A DNA stretch of 64,000 nt from Alistipes sp. (GCA_020026375.1 JAHHQN010000006.1:26871-90870), one strand, 5' to 3'. Positions 34,662 to 44,349 are shown, counted from the stretch's first letter. Notes: generated from the letters alone by a model not told the origin. Numbers and translations: made by a program.

Positions 34662-36632
34662 ATGCATAATAAAACGAAATCCCTGATTTTAGCGTCTCTG
34701 CTGCTGGCTGCCTGCTCGACAGACACCTTCCATGAGATGCCCGGCAATGAGACAGAACAGCCTGTTGCAGTGACCAAAATCTGCAACTCGGCGGACGATG
34801 CCGTAGCCGGTTCACTCATCGTATATTTCGACGACGACGCCATTCCCCAACTCGAGGCTTCGGCTCTCAACGCTGTACGCACACGTGCCACTATGACCCG
34901 TTCGGGTATCGAGTCTTTGGACGAGGTTCTCGACAGACTCCACGTTACAAAGCTGGAGCGTGTATTCCCCGAGGCAGGTATTCACGAGGCTCGTACACGT
35001 GCTGCCGGTCTGCACAAGTGGTATGTGCTCTACTTCGACACCGAGGAGGCGCTCGAGGAGGCTGCCGAGCAGCTCGCAGGCGTGGCTCAGGTATCGAAAG
35101 TCCAGTATCGTACCCGTCTTTACAAGGCTTCGGACTGCAAGACTTATCCCTTTGAGCCCGCAACCGCTACTCGCAGCTTCGTGCAGTCGGACTTCAACGA
35201 CCCCCAGCTGCCCTGGCAGTGGCACTACATCAACAACGCCGACATGGCGGTGGCCAACACCGCAGTGGCAGGTGCCGACATCAATGTGGCCGAGGCATGG
35301 AAGCTCACGGCCGGTGACCCCAGAGTCATCGTGGCCATCGTCGACGAGGGTGTGAAGTACACCCACCCCGACCTGGCAGCCAACATGTGGACCGACAACG
35401 ACCCCGCGTCGCCCACCTACGGTCAGCACGGACACAACTTCGTGACCGACGGTCCCGTAAGCTGGAGCACAAAGGGTGATACAGGCCACGGTACCCACGT
35501 TGCTGGTACAGTAGCTGCAGTCAACAACAACGGTATCGGTGTGGCAGGTGTTGCCGGCGGTACAGGCAACGGCGACGGTGTGCGCATGATGTCGTGCCAG
35601 ATTTTCTCGGGTATCGACCGCGGTGACGCACTGGTGTCGAGCCGCGCCATCAAGTACGCTGCCGACCACGGAGCTTCGATTCTCCAGTGCTCATGGGGTG
35701 TTCCAGGCGGTATGATTACATCGGACAACGTCTACAAGAAATCGTCGCCCATGGACTTCGAGGCCATCAACTACTTCATTGCACAGAAGAACTGTGACGC
35801 AATTGACGGTGGTCTGGTAATCTTCGCAGCAGGTAACGAAAGCACTCCCATGTCGGGTTATCCCGCAGGTTACCGCGACTATATTTCGGTAACATCGTTC
35901 GCCCCCGACTATCTGCCGGCCGTCTACACCAACTACGGTCCGGGCTGTAACATCGCCGCCCCCGGCGGTGAGACCGTGGGTCTGAGCGGCGGCGAGCGTG
36001 CCGGTATCCTCTCCACTCTGGTTTCGGAGCTGAACAAGGGTAACGACTACGGCTACATGCAGGGTACCTCGATGGCTTGCCCCCACGTGTCGGGTGTTGC
36101 CGCTCTGGGTCTCTCGTATGCACTCAAGCAGGGCAAGAAGTTCTCGGTAGAGGAGTTCAAGTCGATGTTGCTCACCTCGGTGAACGAAATCAACTCTCAC
36201 CTGGTAGAGGGTTCGAAAACGACCATTCCCGATGTGTCGATTTACTACGACAAGATGGGTACCGGTATCATCGATGCATACCAGCTGCTCATGCAGATTG
36301 ACGGTATTCCCTGTCTGAAGGTGAACATGGGTGATGTAGCCCTCATTCCTCTGACCAACCACTTCGGTCACGACGCAGAGGAGCTGACCTACACCGGTGT
36401 GGAGATGTCGGAGGCCGACATGGAGAAACTCGGCATCGCCGACGCTCCCCAGATGTATAACGGCAAGCTGATGATCAAGTGCACCAAGCCCGGTGTTGCC
36501 CGCATCAAGGTGTCGGCAGTGGCCGGCGGCAAGAAGCCCGGCAACGACTTCATCATGGGTGGTATGGTCATCACCAAGGAATTCGCTGTCATCGCACGCG
36601 CCAACAGCGCAGCTAACGGTGGATGGTTATAA
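34662..36632 (+). CDS. Subtilisin-like (S8) serine protease lipoprotein
   Basis: This 656-residue lipoprotein (lipobox LAAC, Cys18) has an inhibitor-I9-like propeptide region (about 48-150), then a subtilase domain (about 205-540). The catalytic triad is complete: D228 (VAIVDEGVKYTHPDL), H276 (GHGTHVAGT) and S470 (GTSMACPHVSG), with oxyanion N392 (FAAGNES). A C-terminal beta domain of about 110 residues follows. The lipid anchor should hold it on the outer membrane, although only one acidic residue follows the Cys region (STDTF). It lies between SusCD/lipoprotein genes and two small lipoprotein genes on the same strand. The position suggests that it digests the protein whose peptides SusCD imports, or that it processes neighbouring lipoproteins. 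Confidence 0.95.
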   Translation: MHNKTKSLILASLLLAACSTDTFHEMPGNETEQPVAVTKICNSADDAVAGSLIVYFDDDAIPQLEASALNAVRTRATMTRSGIESLDEVLDRLHVTKLERVFPEAGIHEARTRAAGLHKWYVLYFDTEEALEEAAEQLAGVAQVSKVQYRTRLYKASDCKTYPFEPATATRSFVQSDFNDPQLPWQWHYINNADMAVANTAVAGADINVAEAWKLTAGDPRVIVAIVDEGVKYTHPDLAANMWTDNDPASPTYGQHGHNFVTDGPVSWSTKGDTGHGTHVAGTVAAVNNNGIGVAGVAGGTGNGDGVRMMSCQIFSGIDRGDALVSSRAIKYAADHGASILQCSWGVPGGMITSDNVYKKSSPMDFEAINYFIAQKNCDAIDGGLVIFAAGNESTPMSGYPAGYRDYISVTSFAPDYLPAVYTNYGPGCNIAAPGGETVGLSGGERAGILSTLVSELNKGNDYGYMQGTSMACPHVSGVAALGLSYALKQGKKFSVEEFKSMLLTSVNEINSHLVEGSKTTIPDVSIYYDKMGTGIIDAYQLLMQIDGIPCLKVNMGDVALIPLTNHFGHDAEELTYTGVEMSEADMEKLGIADAPQMYNGKLMIKCTKPGVARIKVSAVAGGKKPGNDFIMGGMVITKEFAVIARANSAANGGWL

Positions 36633-36652
36633 TCAAATAAACTGTCAATTCA

Positions 36653-37111
36653 ATGAAAAAATACATTTTATATCTGCTCGCATTCTTGTTCATGGGTTTG
36701 TCATTCACCGGCTGTTCGGACGATGACGATGCAAACTGCTCACCCAAACCCATCGTTGGCGAATGGCGTATGGTATCGTGGTCAGACACCTCGGTAGAAG
36801 GTATGAAGGTTTACCTCCATCTGACTCCCTGCTCGACTTTCGAGTTGTTCCAGCGTATCGAGAATACCCACTACACCAAGTACATTGGCAGCTACTCGGC
36901 TTCGGCCGGCATCCTCTCGGGTGTTTACAGCGATGGCGAGTCGTGGGTAACCGACTACAAGTACACCCTCAGCGAGGACGGCAACACTCTCACTCTGGAG
37001 ACCGTCAACGAGCCTGTCGAGACCAGTGTTTACACCCGCACCATCATTCCCGATGATGTAAAGAACACCAAATCGACTCGCGCTCCGGCCAACACTCGTC
37101 GTGTCCTATAA
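36653..37111 (+). CDS. Small surface lipoprotein, lipocalin-like
   Basis: This 152-residue protein has lipobox FTGC followed by SDDDD, predicting surface display. The mature 130 residues begin with PIVGEWRMVSW, a GxW pattern typical of the lipocalin-like domains common in Bacteroidales. Regular strands follow (TFELFQRIE, YTLSEDGNTLTLE). It starts 20 bases after the protease stop and is certainly in the same operon. The function is unknown; small lipocalin-like partners may bind hydrophobic ligands or regulate the protease. Confidence 0.75.
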   Translation: MKKYILYLLAFLFMGLSFTGCSDDDDANCSPKPIVGEWRMVSWSDTSVEGMKVYLHLTPCSTFELFQRIENTHYTKYIGSYSASAGILSGVYSDGESWVTDYKYTLSEDGNTLTLETVNEPVETSVYTRTIIPDDVKNTKSTRAPANTRRVL

Positions 37112-37180
37112 TCGGAGTAAATCCCCAACCAGGCAGAATCCGTTCTGCGACTCAAAAAGTTCATTCTAATTCTTTTCAAC

Positions 37181-37212
37181 GGCTCACTCCGACTTTCGTG
37201 TCGGAGTGAGCC
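37181..37212 (+). terminator. Strong hairpin after the small lipoprotein gene
   Basis: GGCTCACTCCGAC (37181-37193) pairs perfectly with GTCGGAGTGAGCC (37200-37212), followed by TTATAAAAAA. It is probably a terminator that separates the last gene of the locus, or lowers its expression. Confidence 0.65.
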
Positions 37213-37301
37213 TTATAAAAAAGACGACAATGCCCCATTGATTCGCCGGACGGATTCTGTTTTTTTACCTAAAAAAACTAACCAAAAAATTTGATGGACG
37301 T

Positions 37302-39407
37302 ATGGAAAATTTCTGCAAAAGACTTGTTTCTAGTCTCTTTCTCTTGACAGCCGTCAGCCTTTTCGGCGGTTGTGATGACAACGAAATCACAACAGGCTCC
37401 TCAATGCCCGGCATCACGGTAACCGAGAACGAATTTTCGGAATTCTATGAGGTGACTGCCCCCAAGGAGGCACAGCCCGGAGAGACAGTGAGTGTAGGTG
37501 TAGTCGTTACCGACGAGAAACACTATGTAGAGTTCGTAACCGCCAACAACGTGGCATGTACTCGCGTTGAAGGCGATTTCCGCAACGGTACTTATGAATT
37601 CAAAATGCCGGACAGCCCCGTGAAAATCGGTGTCCTCATCAGAGAATTCAAAGCCGAAGAATATCCCATCAAGGCCGAAGATACAAAAGAGTACACCATA
37701 AAGGCTCCCAAGACTGCCGAAGCCGGCAAGACTGTCGATGTGGAGATTGTCGTCAGCGATGGTCTTTTCACCGTCAGCGCGTGCCTCTTCAACGGCAAGC
37801 CTTGCGACCTGGTTTCTGCCAAGGAGATTACCTGGCATTACAGCTTCGTCATGCCCGCCGAGGCAGTGGAGCTGACCGTGGAGACTGACCTCGAGAAGCA
37901 CATCATCAGTCTGAAGAAGGGTGACAACACCTATCTCAGAATGTTGAACTGCTGCGATGACTGGGAGGCTGTTCCCCCCGTATTCGACGAGTCGAAATAC
38001 GGTATTGTCAAGTTCCTATGGGGTCCCGAGCTGGGCTACGACGCTACGCTGACCATCACCGGCGAGACCTCGGGCAAGGAAATCCCCTACGAGTGGACCG
38101 AGAAGGATCCCACGGTGGGCAAGTGCTGGCAGTGTGTGATGCCCGACGAGCCTATCCTGCTCGAGACAAAGGGTATCGAAAAGACCGACTATCTGGGCAA
38201 GCCCTTCGTGGGTGAGTACCGTGGTGTGGCTCTGGTTGCCGGCAAGACATCGCCCGTGAAAGGCTCGTCTTCGGACTTCACCCTCTCGCTGAAGAGCAAC
38301 ACCTCGTTCATCGCAAAATCGACCGATGTCAACAAGTTCGATTTCGATGGTTGCTACTCGTTCAACGACAGCGACAACACCTTCGACTACATCGCCGAAT
38401 TCAGCGATGACGGTTACGGTGAACCCGATTTCGGTGTCAGCGGTACATGGCTCACCGATGGTGTGATGTATGTTCACGTGAACAACCTCCAGGACGACAA
38501 ACCCGAGAACAAGAGATTCTATCTGATGCACACCTCGGAGTTCACGAGCGTGAGCGTGGCCGACAACACCTACGGCTCGCACTATCTCGTGGAGATGAAG
38601 CGTCAGGACAAGACCGTATGGTTCTACCTCGAGCCGCAGACCCACACCATCACTCCCGTGGAGCTGACCTTCAAGAAGGGCAACACGATTGGTGAGGCCT
38701 GCGAGGCTGTGGTAACGGCAGAGGGCAAGGCTCTCGTCAAGTACACCCTCACGGCGGCAGGCGACAATGCCGTGTTCACCGAGTGCGGCAAGGAGGCCGG
38801 CACTTATCAGGGAGCGGCAGGAGAACCCCAACTCACACTCGATGGTTTCGGCAACGCGACACTCGGTGCTGCGAAGGGCACTTACACCATTCAGGGTTCT
38901 ATTGTTTCGGTAACCATCAACGGTGCGAAGACCGACTACCAGATTGACATCAACAAGAAGACCTACGTAAAGGTGGTATCGGGCGAATGGGACGGTCCCA
39001 AGACCTTCTACGCCGAGTTCACCAAGGAGTCGGGCATCGCCGTAGTTTACGGCAATCCCACCAAGGGCTCGTTGAGCATCCGTCTGGACACCAACTTCAG
39101 CGGTAAGGAGCAGAAGGGTGCAGTGAAAGTTGTGGCTTCGGTTTACGACACCGACTCGTTCCGCGACACGGAGATTGCCAACAGTGCCAAGGCATGGAGC
39201 TACGACATGAGCACACAGACTCTCATCGTCTCTCGCCTGCTAATCGGCACCGAGGATGGTCGAAGCACCGAGCGTATAGACCTTCGTTTCAAGGTTTCAG
39301 CAGACAAGAAGACCCTCACCTTCGAGGAGGACAAGTTGTTGCGTGCCACTTCGGGTGGTAACAACACCTATCTCAAACTCAAGGGTGTGGAGCTGAAAGC
39401 CCAGTAA
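37302..39407 (+). CDS. Surface lipoprotein with three N-terminal Ig-like repeats, unknown
   Basis: This 701-residue protein has lipobox FGGC followed by DDNE. Three repeats of about 80-90 residues follow. Each ends in an F/V-x-MP strand: TYEFKMPDSPVKIGVLI, HYSFVMPAEAVELTVETD and WQCVMPDEPILLETKG. The first two open with EYTI/FYEVTAPKEAQPGETV-like strands. The remaining 400 residues are beta-rich, with no catalytic motif. It is separated from the protease cluster by a strong hairpin and 190 bases without a clear promoter, so it may be expressed by read-through. I do not recognise a named family; adhesion or ligand binding at the surface is a guess. Confidence 0.78.
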   Translation: MENFCKRLVSSLFLLTAVSLFGGCDDNEITTGSSMPGITVTENEFSEFYEVTAPKEAQPGETVSVGVVVTDEKHYVEFVTANNVACTRVEGDFRNGTYEFKMPDSPVKIGVLIREFKAEEYPIKAEDTKEYTIKAPKTAEAGKTVDVEIVVSDGLFTVSACLFNGKPCDLVSAKEITWHYSFVMPAEAVELTVETDLEKHIISLKKGDNTYLRMLNCCDDWEAVPPVFDESKYGIVKFLWGPELGYDATLTITGETSGKEIPYEWTEKDPTVGKCWQCVMPDEPILLETKGIEKTDYLGKPFVGEYRGVALVAGKTSPVKGSSSDFTLSLKSNTSFIAKSTDVNKFDFDGCYSFNDSDNTFDYIAEFSDDGYGEPDFGVSGTWLTDGVMYVHVNNLQDDKPENKRFYLMHTSEFTSVSVADNTYGSHYLVEMKRQDKTVWFYLEPQTHTITPVELTFKKGNTIGEACEAVVTAEGKALVKYTLTAAGDNAVFTECGKEAGTYQGAAGEPQLTLDGFGNATLGAAKGTYTIQGSIVSVTINGAKTDYQIDINKKTYVKVVSGEWDGPKTFYAEFTKESGIAVVYGNPTKGSLSIRLDTNFSGKEQKGAVKVVASVYDTDSFRDTEIANSAKAWSYDMSTQTLIVSRLLIGTEDGRSTERIDLRFKVSADKKTLTFEEDKLLRATSGGNNTYLKLKGVELKAQ

Positions 39408-39429
39408 TCAGGCTGACAGCCACAAATAG

Positions 39430-39466
39430 CAGACAGCGGACAAGTCAATGTCCGCTGTCTTTTTTT
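39430..39466 (+). terminator. Intrinsic terminator closing the lipoprotein/SusCD/protease locus
   Basis: AGACAGCGGACA (39431-39442) pairs with TGTCCGCTGTCT (39449-39460), followed by T6. About 200 further bases to 39673 contain nothing I can identify. Confidence 0.9.
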
Positions 39467-39673
39467 GTGGTTGTATCATCGGGTGGAGGGAAGGGTGCGT
39501 TGCTCAGGGTTGTGTTTTGCTCGCAGAGGACTCCCCTACCGCCGTTTATTGAGTTCGGAGTATAGTTACGTTCCATTCGGCACAAATACCGTCAAAAGGG
39601 AGGAAAAGTGGCAAAAAGGGTTAGGTGAATGAGTATGGCAAAGTGTTCGCAACCCAAACGGCTCTCCGCAGGG

Positions 39674-39712
39674 CAAAAAAATATCCCCTCCGACACAAAA
39701 TCGGAGGGGATA
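39674..39712 (-). terminator. Intrinsic terminator of the tricorn-like protease gene
   Basis: ATCCCCTCCGA (39683-39693) pairs with TCGGAGGGGAT (39701-39711). On the minus strand it is followed by seven T. Confidence 0.9.
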
Positions 39713-39736
39713 ACTTTATCAGAGAGGATTGTCCCG

Positions 39737-42700
39737 TTACTTCTTGATGGTCTTCATCATCTCCTCAACGGCACGAACCAACTGCTGGTCTTCGCCGCGC
39801 AACTGCGACTCGGGAGTGTTGTAGATTTCGATGTCGGGCTGCAACTCCAGATTCTCGAGGTAGCGGCCCTGCATGTCCTTCATACCCACCTGAGGAATAC
39901 CGAAGACAATCGTGGGGTCAATCTGGGTCTCCCACCATACGGCGGTCATCGTTCCCGGAACGGGAGCACCGATGAGTTTGCCCAGTTTGAGGGTCTGGTA
40001 GGTCCAGGGGAAGCCGTGGGCGTTGGAGTAGTTGTCCTCGCACATCAGCACACACGAAGGCTTCGTCCAGCGGTTGAAGGGGTCGTTGCCCACGAACTGG
40101 CCGCGCGGCATGAACTTGGCGAAGACCTCGCCACTGAGCAGAATGGCCAAATCCTCGTGGAGCCAGCCGCCACCGTTGTGACGGGTATCGACCACCACAG
40201 CCTCCATATTGCGGCAGTGACCCAGCAGATGAGAGTACACCTCGCGGAAGCTCTCGCTGTTCATACCCTTGATGTGGACATAGCCCACCTTGCCGCCCGA
40301 GAGCTTCTCGACCATCTCGCGCTTGTTCTCCACCCAGCGGCGGTAGAGCAGCTCGTTCTGCACGCCATTGGAGATGGGTTTCACCTCCTCCTCAAAGCGT
40401 TTTTTGGTCTGGGGGTCATAGACCGACAGGAGGAGACGCTTGCCCACCTGACCGCTCAACAACGGGAAGTAGTCCTCCCCTTTCCTGATGGTGTGGCCGT
40501 TGATTTTCTCGATGATGCAGCCGGCCTTGATTTTCGACGACGAACGGGTCAGCGGTCCGCGCTTGATGATTTCGGCAATCTTGAGACCGTCGCCCTCAAA
40601 ACCGCCGTCGAAGAAGGCACCCAATGCTGCGGTCTCGGGGCAGGTGGTCGAGGCGAAGTAACGCGCACCGGTGTGCGAGCCGTTCAACTCACCCAGCATC
40701 TCAGAGAGCATCTCCGCGAAGTCGAAGTTGTTGTTGATGTGAGGAAGGTACTTGCTGTACTCCTTCTGATAGCCTGCCCAGTCGATGCCGTGGATTTCGG
40801 GGTCGTAGAACTTGTCGAGCACCTGACGCCATGCGTGGTTGAAGATGTAGTCGCGCTCCTCGGCCGGACGGTAGGTGAAGTCGGCACGGAACGACACCGG
40901 CTTCTGGCTATTGTCCTTCATCGAAATCTTCTTGATACCACCGTTGGCCAGCAGGAAGATGTTCTCGTGCTGCTTGTCGACACGCATCGCACCGCCGCCG
41001 ACACCCTTGAGGACGATTTTCGAAGAGCGGTCCTTGAGGTCGTGGACCCAAAGGTCGTTGCCACCCTCAAACGAGGTGAGGTAGTAGAACTTGTCGCCCT
41101 TCTTGTTCAGCACACCGTCGCTCAGGCGTGACGAATTGACCGTCAGACGCATCACGCGGTACTTGTGGTTCTCCAGATCGAACTTCAGCGGCTCGACCTC
41201 GTCCTTTTTCTTGTCTTTCTTGTCGGCCGACTTGTCGTCTTTCTTCGACTTCTTGCCGTCCTTCTTCTCGGCTTCCTTCTTTTCAGCCTCGGCCTTCTCC
41301 TTCTCGGCCTCCTTCTCCTGCTCCTCGAAGAGGGCCAGCTCCTCCTTTGAGAGGCGGAACTTGTCGTAGGCATCACCGTCGAAGAACATGATATAGGCAT
41401 CATAGTGTGCGCCCCAGCTGCCGTGGCTGCGGTAGCCCTGACGGTCCGACATCCAGATCATGGCCTTGCCGTCCATCGCCCACTTCACACCGGCATCGGA
41501 GTAGCCGCTCTCGGTGAGGTTGGTCATCTCGCCGCTGCCATCGGCCTTCACCAGCACGATGTCGGGATTCTGCCAACCGCCCACCGAAATGTAGCGCGCC
41601 AGGAACCACTTGCTGTCGGGCGACCATGCATATTCCTGGTCACCGTCGGCGTAGGAGTAGTTGTACTTGCCCTCCAAAACGGTACGCACCTTCTTGCTCT
41701 TGAGATTGATGACGCGCAGCGTGGTGCGCTCCTCGAGGAAGGCCACCTCCTTGCCGTCGGGCGAGAACGCGGGCTGGAACGACGCCTTGTCGGTCTCGAC
41801 AAGAGGCTCCTCCTTCAACTCGTGGGCATAGGTGAAGAGTTTGTCCTCCTTACGCACCAGATCGGTCTTGTAGATGCCCCAGGTCTTGCCGCGCTCGGCC
41901 GAATAGACCAGCGAACGGCCGTCGGGCGAGAAGCTCAGGTTGCGCTCCTGCTGGGGGGTGTTGGTAATCTGACGGGTGGTCTCATACTCGGTGGAGGTGA
42001 CGAACACATCGCCGTGGACGATGAAGGCCACCTCCTTGCCGTCGGGCGAAACCGCCAAATCGGTGGCTCCGCTGCGCAGGGTACGGTGGGTCACCTCACG
42101 CTCGAGATTGTCGGCCACGATTTTCACATCGACCTTACGAGGCTGCGCGCCCTCCTTGAGGGTGTAAATCTCACCGTCGAAGCCGTAGCAGAGCGTTCCC
42201 TTGTCGTCCGACGAAAGGAAACGCACGGGGTGGGTCTTGTGACGGGTAATCTGCGTCTTCTGCTTGCCCTCGAGGTCGCTCTTGTAGATGTTGAAGCTGC
42301 CGTTCTCCTCGCTCAAATAGTAGAAGCCCTGCTCGTCGGGCGTCCACACGGGATTGCGGTCCTCGCCGCGGAACGACGTAATCTTGCGGAACGAACGCTC
42401 GCCGTCGAGCGATGCCACCCACACGTCACGCGTGATGGACGACTGGTGGTGCTTGCGCATGGGGTCCTCATAACCCTTCTTGTCGTGGTAAAGCATCTTG
42501 TCGCCCTTGCGGTTGAGCGCGAGGTTCTCCATGGCCAGTGACGAGAACAGCTCGGGACGGCCGCCCTTGAGGTTCACCTTGTAGATCTGGGGGAACATCG
42601 ATGAGGGGAACTGGCTGTCGTTGACGTCCTGCATCACGTTGGCCGTAAAGAGGATATGTTCGTTATCGAGGAAGGTCTCGGGCATCTCCTTGCCCGAGTG

Positions 42701-43015
42701 GGTAGTCAGACGGGTCGGCACACCGCCCTCGCGATCCATGACGAAAATGTCGAAACTGCCGTTGCGGTTCGACGCAAAGGCAATCTTCTTTCCATCGGGC
42801 GACCACACGGGTTGGGTGTCATGTGCCGGGTTGGTGGTCAGCTGTGTGGCACGGCCGCCTGCCGAAGGCACGGAATAGATATCGCCCTTGTAGGTGAAGA
42901 CGATGGTTTCTCCATCGGGAGAAATCTGCGGATAACGCAGCCAGTGAGGCGCGTCGTCGGCAAACACTCCGGTAGTGAACAGGAGTGCTGAAGTGAACAA
43001 GGATAGAAATTTCAT
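39737..43015 (-). CDS. Tricorn-like S41-family peptidase
   Basis: This 1092-residue exported protein has a signal peptide (about 1-19, ending TGVFA). Two WD40/TolB-like beta-propeller arrays (about 25-530) carry repeated SPDGKE/SPDGRS blades. A highly charged, Lys/Glu/Asp-rich linker follows (about 555-615). A PDZ-like region (about 760-850, IKAGCIIEKINGHTI) precedes the S41 catalytic domain (about 890-1090). The likely nucleophile is S997 in MCEDNYSNAHGFP, which matches the tricorn core. Tricorn peptidases degrade peptides of about 6-15 residues into small products; in Bacteroidota they are periplasmic, which the signal peptide supports. It is a single-gene unit. Together with the surface S8 protease it could complete a peptide-degradation route, but no operon link exists. 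Confidence 0.92.
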   Translation of the reverse strand: MKFLSLFTSALLFTTGVFADDAPHWLRYPQISPDGETIVFTYKGDIYSVPSAGGRATQLTTNPAHDTQPVWSPDGKKIAFASNRNGSFDIFVMDREGGVPTRLTTHSGKEMPETFLDNEHILFTANVMQDVNDSQFPSSMFPQIYKVNLKGGRPELFSSLAMENLALNRKGDKMLYHDKKGYEDPMRKHHQSSITRDVWVASLDGERSFRKITSFRGEDRNPVWTPDEQGFYYLSEENGSFNIYKSDLEGKQKTQITRHKTHPVRFLSSDDKGTLCYGFDGEIYTLKEGAQPRKVDVKIVADNLEREVTHRTLRSGATDLAVSPDGKEVAFIVHGDVFVTSTEYETTRQITNTPQQERNLSFSPDGRSLVYSAERGKTWGIYKTDLVRKEDKLFTYAHELKEEPLVETDKASFQPAFSPDGKEVAFLEERTTLRVINLKSKKVRTVLEGKYNYSYADGDQEYAWSPDSKWFLARYISVGGWQNPDIVLVKADGSGEMTNLTESGYSDAGVKWAMDGKAMIWMSDRQGYRSHGSWGAHYDAYIMFFDGDAYDKFRLSKEELALFEEQEKEAEKEKAEAEKKEAEKKDGKKSKKDDKSADKKDKKKDEVEPLKFDLENHKYRVMRLTVNSSRLSDGVLNKKGDKFYYLTSFEGGNDLWVHDLKDRSSKIVLKGVGGGAMRVDKQHENIFLLANGGIKKISMKDNSQKPVSFRADFTYRPAEERDYIFNHAWRQVLDKFYDPEIHGIDWAGYQKEYSKYLPHINNNFDFAEMLSEMLGELNGSHTGARYFASTTCPETAALGAFFDGGFEGDGLKIAEIIKRGPLTRSSSKIKAGCIIEKINGHTIRKGEDYFPLLSGQVGKRLLLSVYDPQTKKRFEEEVKPISNGVQNELLYRRWVENKREMVEKLSGGKVGYVHIKGMNSESFREVYSHLLGHCRNMEAVVVDTRHNGGGWLHEDLAILLSGEVFAKFMPRGQFVGNDPFNRWTKPSCVLMCEDNYSNAHGFPWTYQTLKLGKLIGAPVPGTMTAVWWETQIDPTIVFGIPQVGMKDMQGRYLENLELQPDIEIYNTPESQLRGEDQQLVRAVEEMMKTIKK

Positions 43016-43112
43016 ACGTTTTGGGTATTAATATCGAGGTAAAGATAAGTCTTTATTACCAAAAAACAGGACGCATCGTCACTTTTTTCGGCTCACGGGG
43101 CTACTTCTCTGC

Positions 43113-43160
43113 AAAAAATGAGGGCATCGGCCACCACCAACGGCACCCGATGTCCTCACG
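43113..43160 (-). terminator. Intrinsic terminator of the aldehyde reductase gene
   Basis: TGAGGGCATCGG (43119-43130) pairs with CCGATGTCCTCA (43148-43159) with one weak pair. On the minus strand a T6 run follows. Confidence 0.8.
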
Positions 43161-43194
43161 TTGTACTCCGCACGAGGCGATGCACCTCACGGCC

Positions 43195-44349
43195 TTACAT
43201 CACACGACGGAGAATGGCCTCCACCTTTTCGGGGGTGACGATGCCATGCTCGCCGATGTTCCAGCCGCGCTGACGGAAGCGGTCGACAATGGTACGAATG
43301 GTCTCCTCGCCGATGCCGTAGTCCGACAGGCGGAGTTTCATGCCCACCGACGAGAAGAATTCCTCGGTGCGGCGAATCGCCGCGTCGATGCGCTCGTCGA
43401 CCGTACCCTCGCTGATGCCCCACACGCGCTCGCCGTATTGCAGAAGCTTGGCCTCCTTCTCGCGACGCATGATGTCCATCACACCGGGATAGACCATCGC
43501 CAGCGTGACACCGTGGTCCAGACCGTGGAGCGCCGTCAGCTCGTGGCCGATCATGTGGGTCGCCCAGTCCTCATCGACACCCATCGTGATGAAACCGTTG
43601 AGTCCCATGGTGGCGGTGAGCATGAAGTCGGCACAGTCGTTGTAGTCGCGCTGACCCTCGTGGAGAAGACGGGGTGCCACCTCGATGAGCGTTTGCAGCA
43701 GACCCTCTGCCCAGCGGTCCATCACACGGGTGTGGTTGGGCGTGGTGAGGTACTGCTCCAGGGTGTGGGCATAGATGTCGACCACACCGTTGGCCACCTG
43801 ACGGTTGGGCAGTGAGTAGACCACCTCGGGGTCAAGTATGGAGAACTGCGGGAAGACCAGCTCGCTGTTGAAGACCAGTTTCTCGCGGGTCTCGCGACGC
43901 GAAATCACCGCGCCGCAGTTCATCTCCGAGCCGGTGGCCGGAAGGGTCAGCACCGTGGCCAGCGGCAGGGCCTTCACCGCCGTGGCACGACCGCCCATCA
44001 ACTGCCACGGGTCACCCTCGAAGCAGCTGCCTGCGGCGATGAACTTCGTGCCGTCGATAATCGAGCCGCCGCCCACGGCCAGCAGCATGTCTATATTGCG
44101 GGTTTTGCAAATCTCTATGGCTTTCATCAGCGTGGCGTAGTCGGGATTGGCCTCTATGCCGCCGAACTCCACCACCTCACAATCCTTCAACGCCGCCATC
44201 ACCTGCTCATAAACACCGTTGCGCTTTATCGAGCCGCCGCCGTAGGTCATCAACACACGCGTACCGGGGGCAATACGTTTTTGGAGGTTGGCAATCTGTC
44301 CCTTGCCGAAAAGCAGTTCGACAGGATTCTTGAATCTGAAATTATTCAT
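43195..44349 (-). CDS. yqhD: Iron-containing alcohol dehydrogenase, YqhD/BDH-type NADPH-dependent aldehyde reductase
   Basis: This 384-residue group III alcohol dehydrogenase starts at the ATG at 44347-44349; the TTG three codons upstream is less likely. Blocks such as YGGGSIKRNGVY (about 36-47) and AVGGGSIIDGTKFIAA (about 91-106) match E. coli YqhD closely. The metal ligands are D191, H195, H265 and H279, in the typical DWATHMIGHELTALHGLDH context. The enzyme reduces short aldehydes with NADPH, giving detoxification or butanol-type fermentation. It lies after the GH20 gene but is separated from it by a terminator and its own promoter, so it is not part of that operon. Confidence 0.93.
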   Translation of the reverse strand: MNNFRFKNPVELLFGKGQIANLQKRIAPGTRVLMTYGGGSIKRNGVYEQVMAALKDCEVVEFGGIEANPDYATLMKAIEICKTRNIDMLLAVGGGSIIDGTKFIAAGSCFEGDPWQLMGGRATAVKALPLATVLTLPATGSEMNCGAVISRRETREKLVFNSELVFPQFSILDPEVVYSLPNRQVANGVVDIYAHTLEQYLTTPNHTRVMDRWAEGLLQTLIEVAPRLLHEGQRDYNDCADFMLTATMGLNGFITMGVDEDWATHMIGHELTALHGLDHGVTLAMVYPGVMDIMRREKEAKLLQYGERVWGISEGTVDERIDAAIRRTEEFFSSVGMKLRLSDYGIGEETIRTIVDRFRQRGWNIGEHGIVTPEKVEAILRRVM

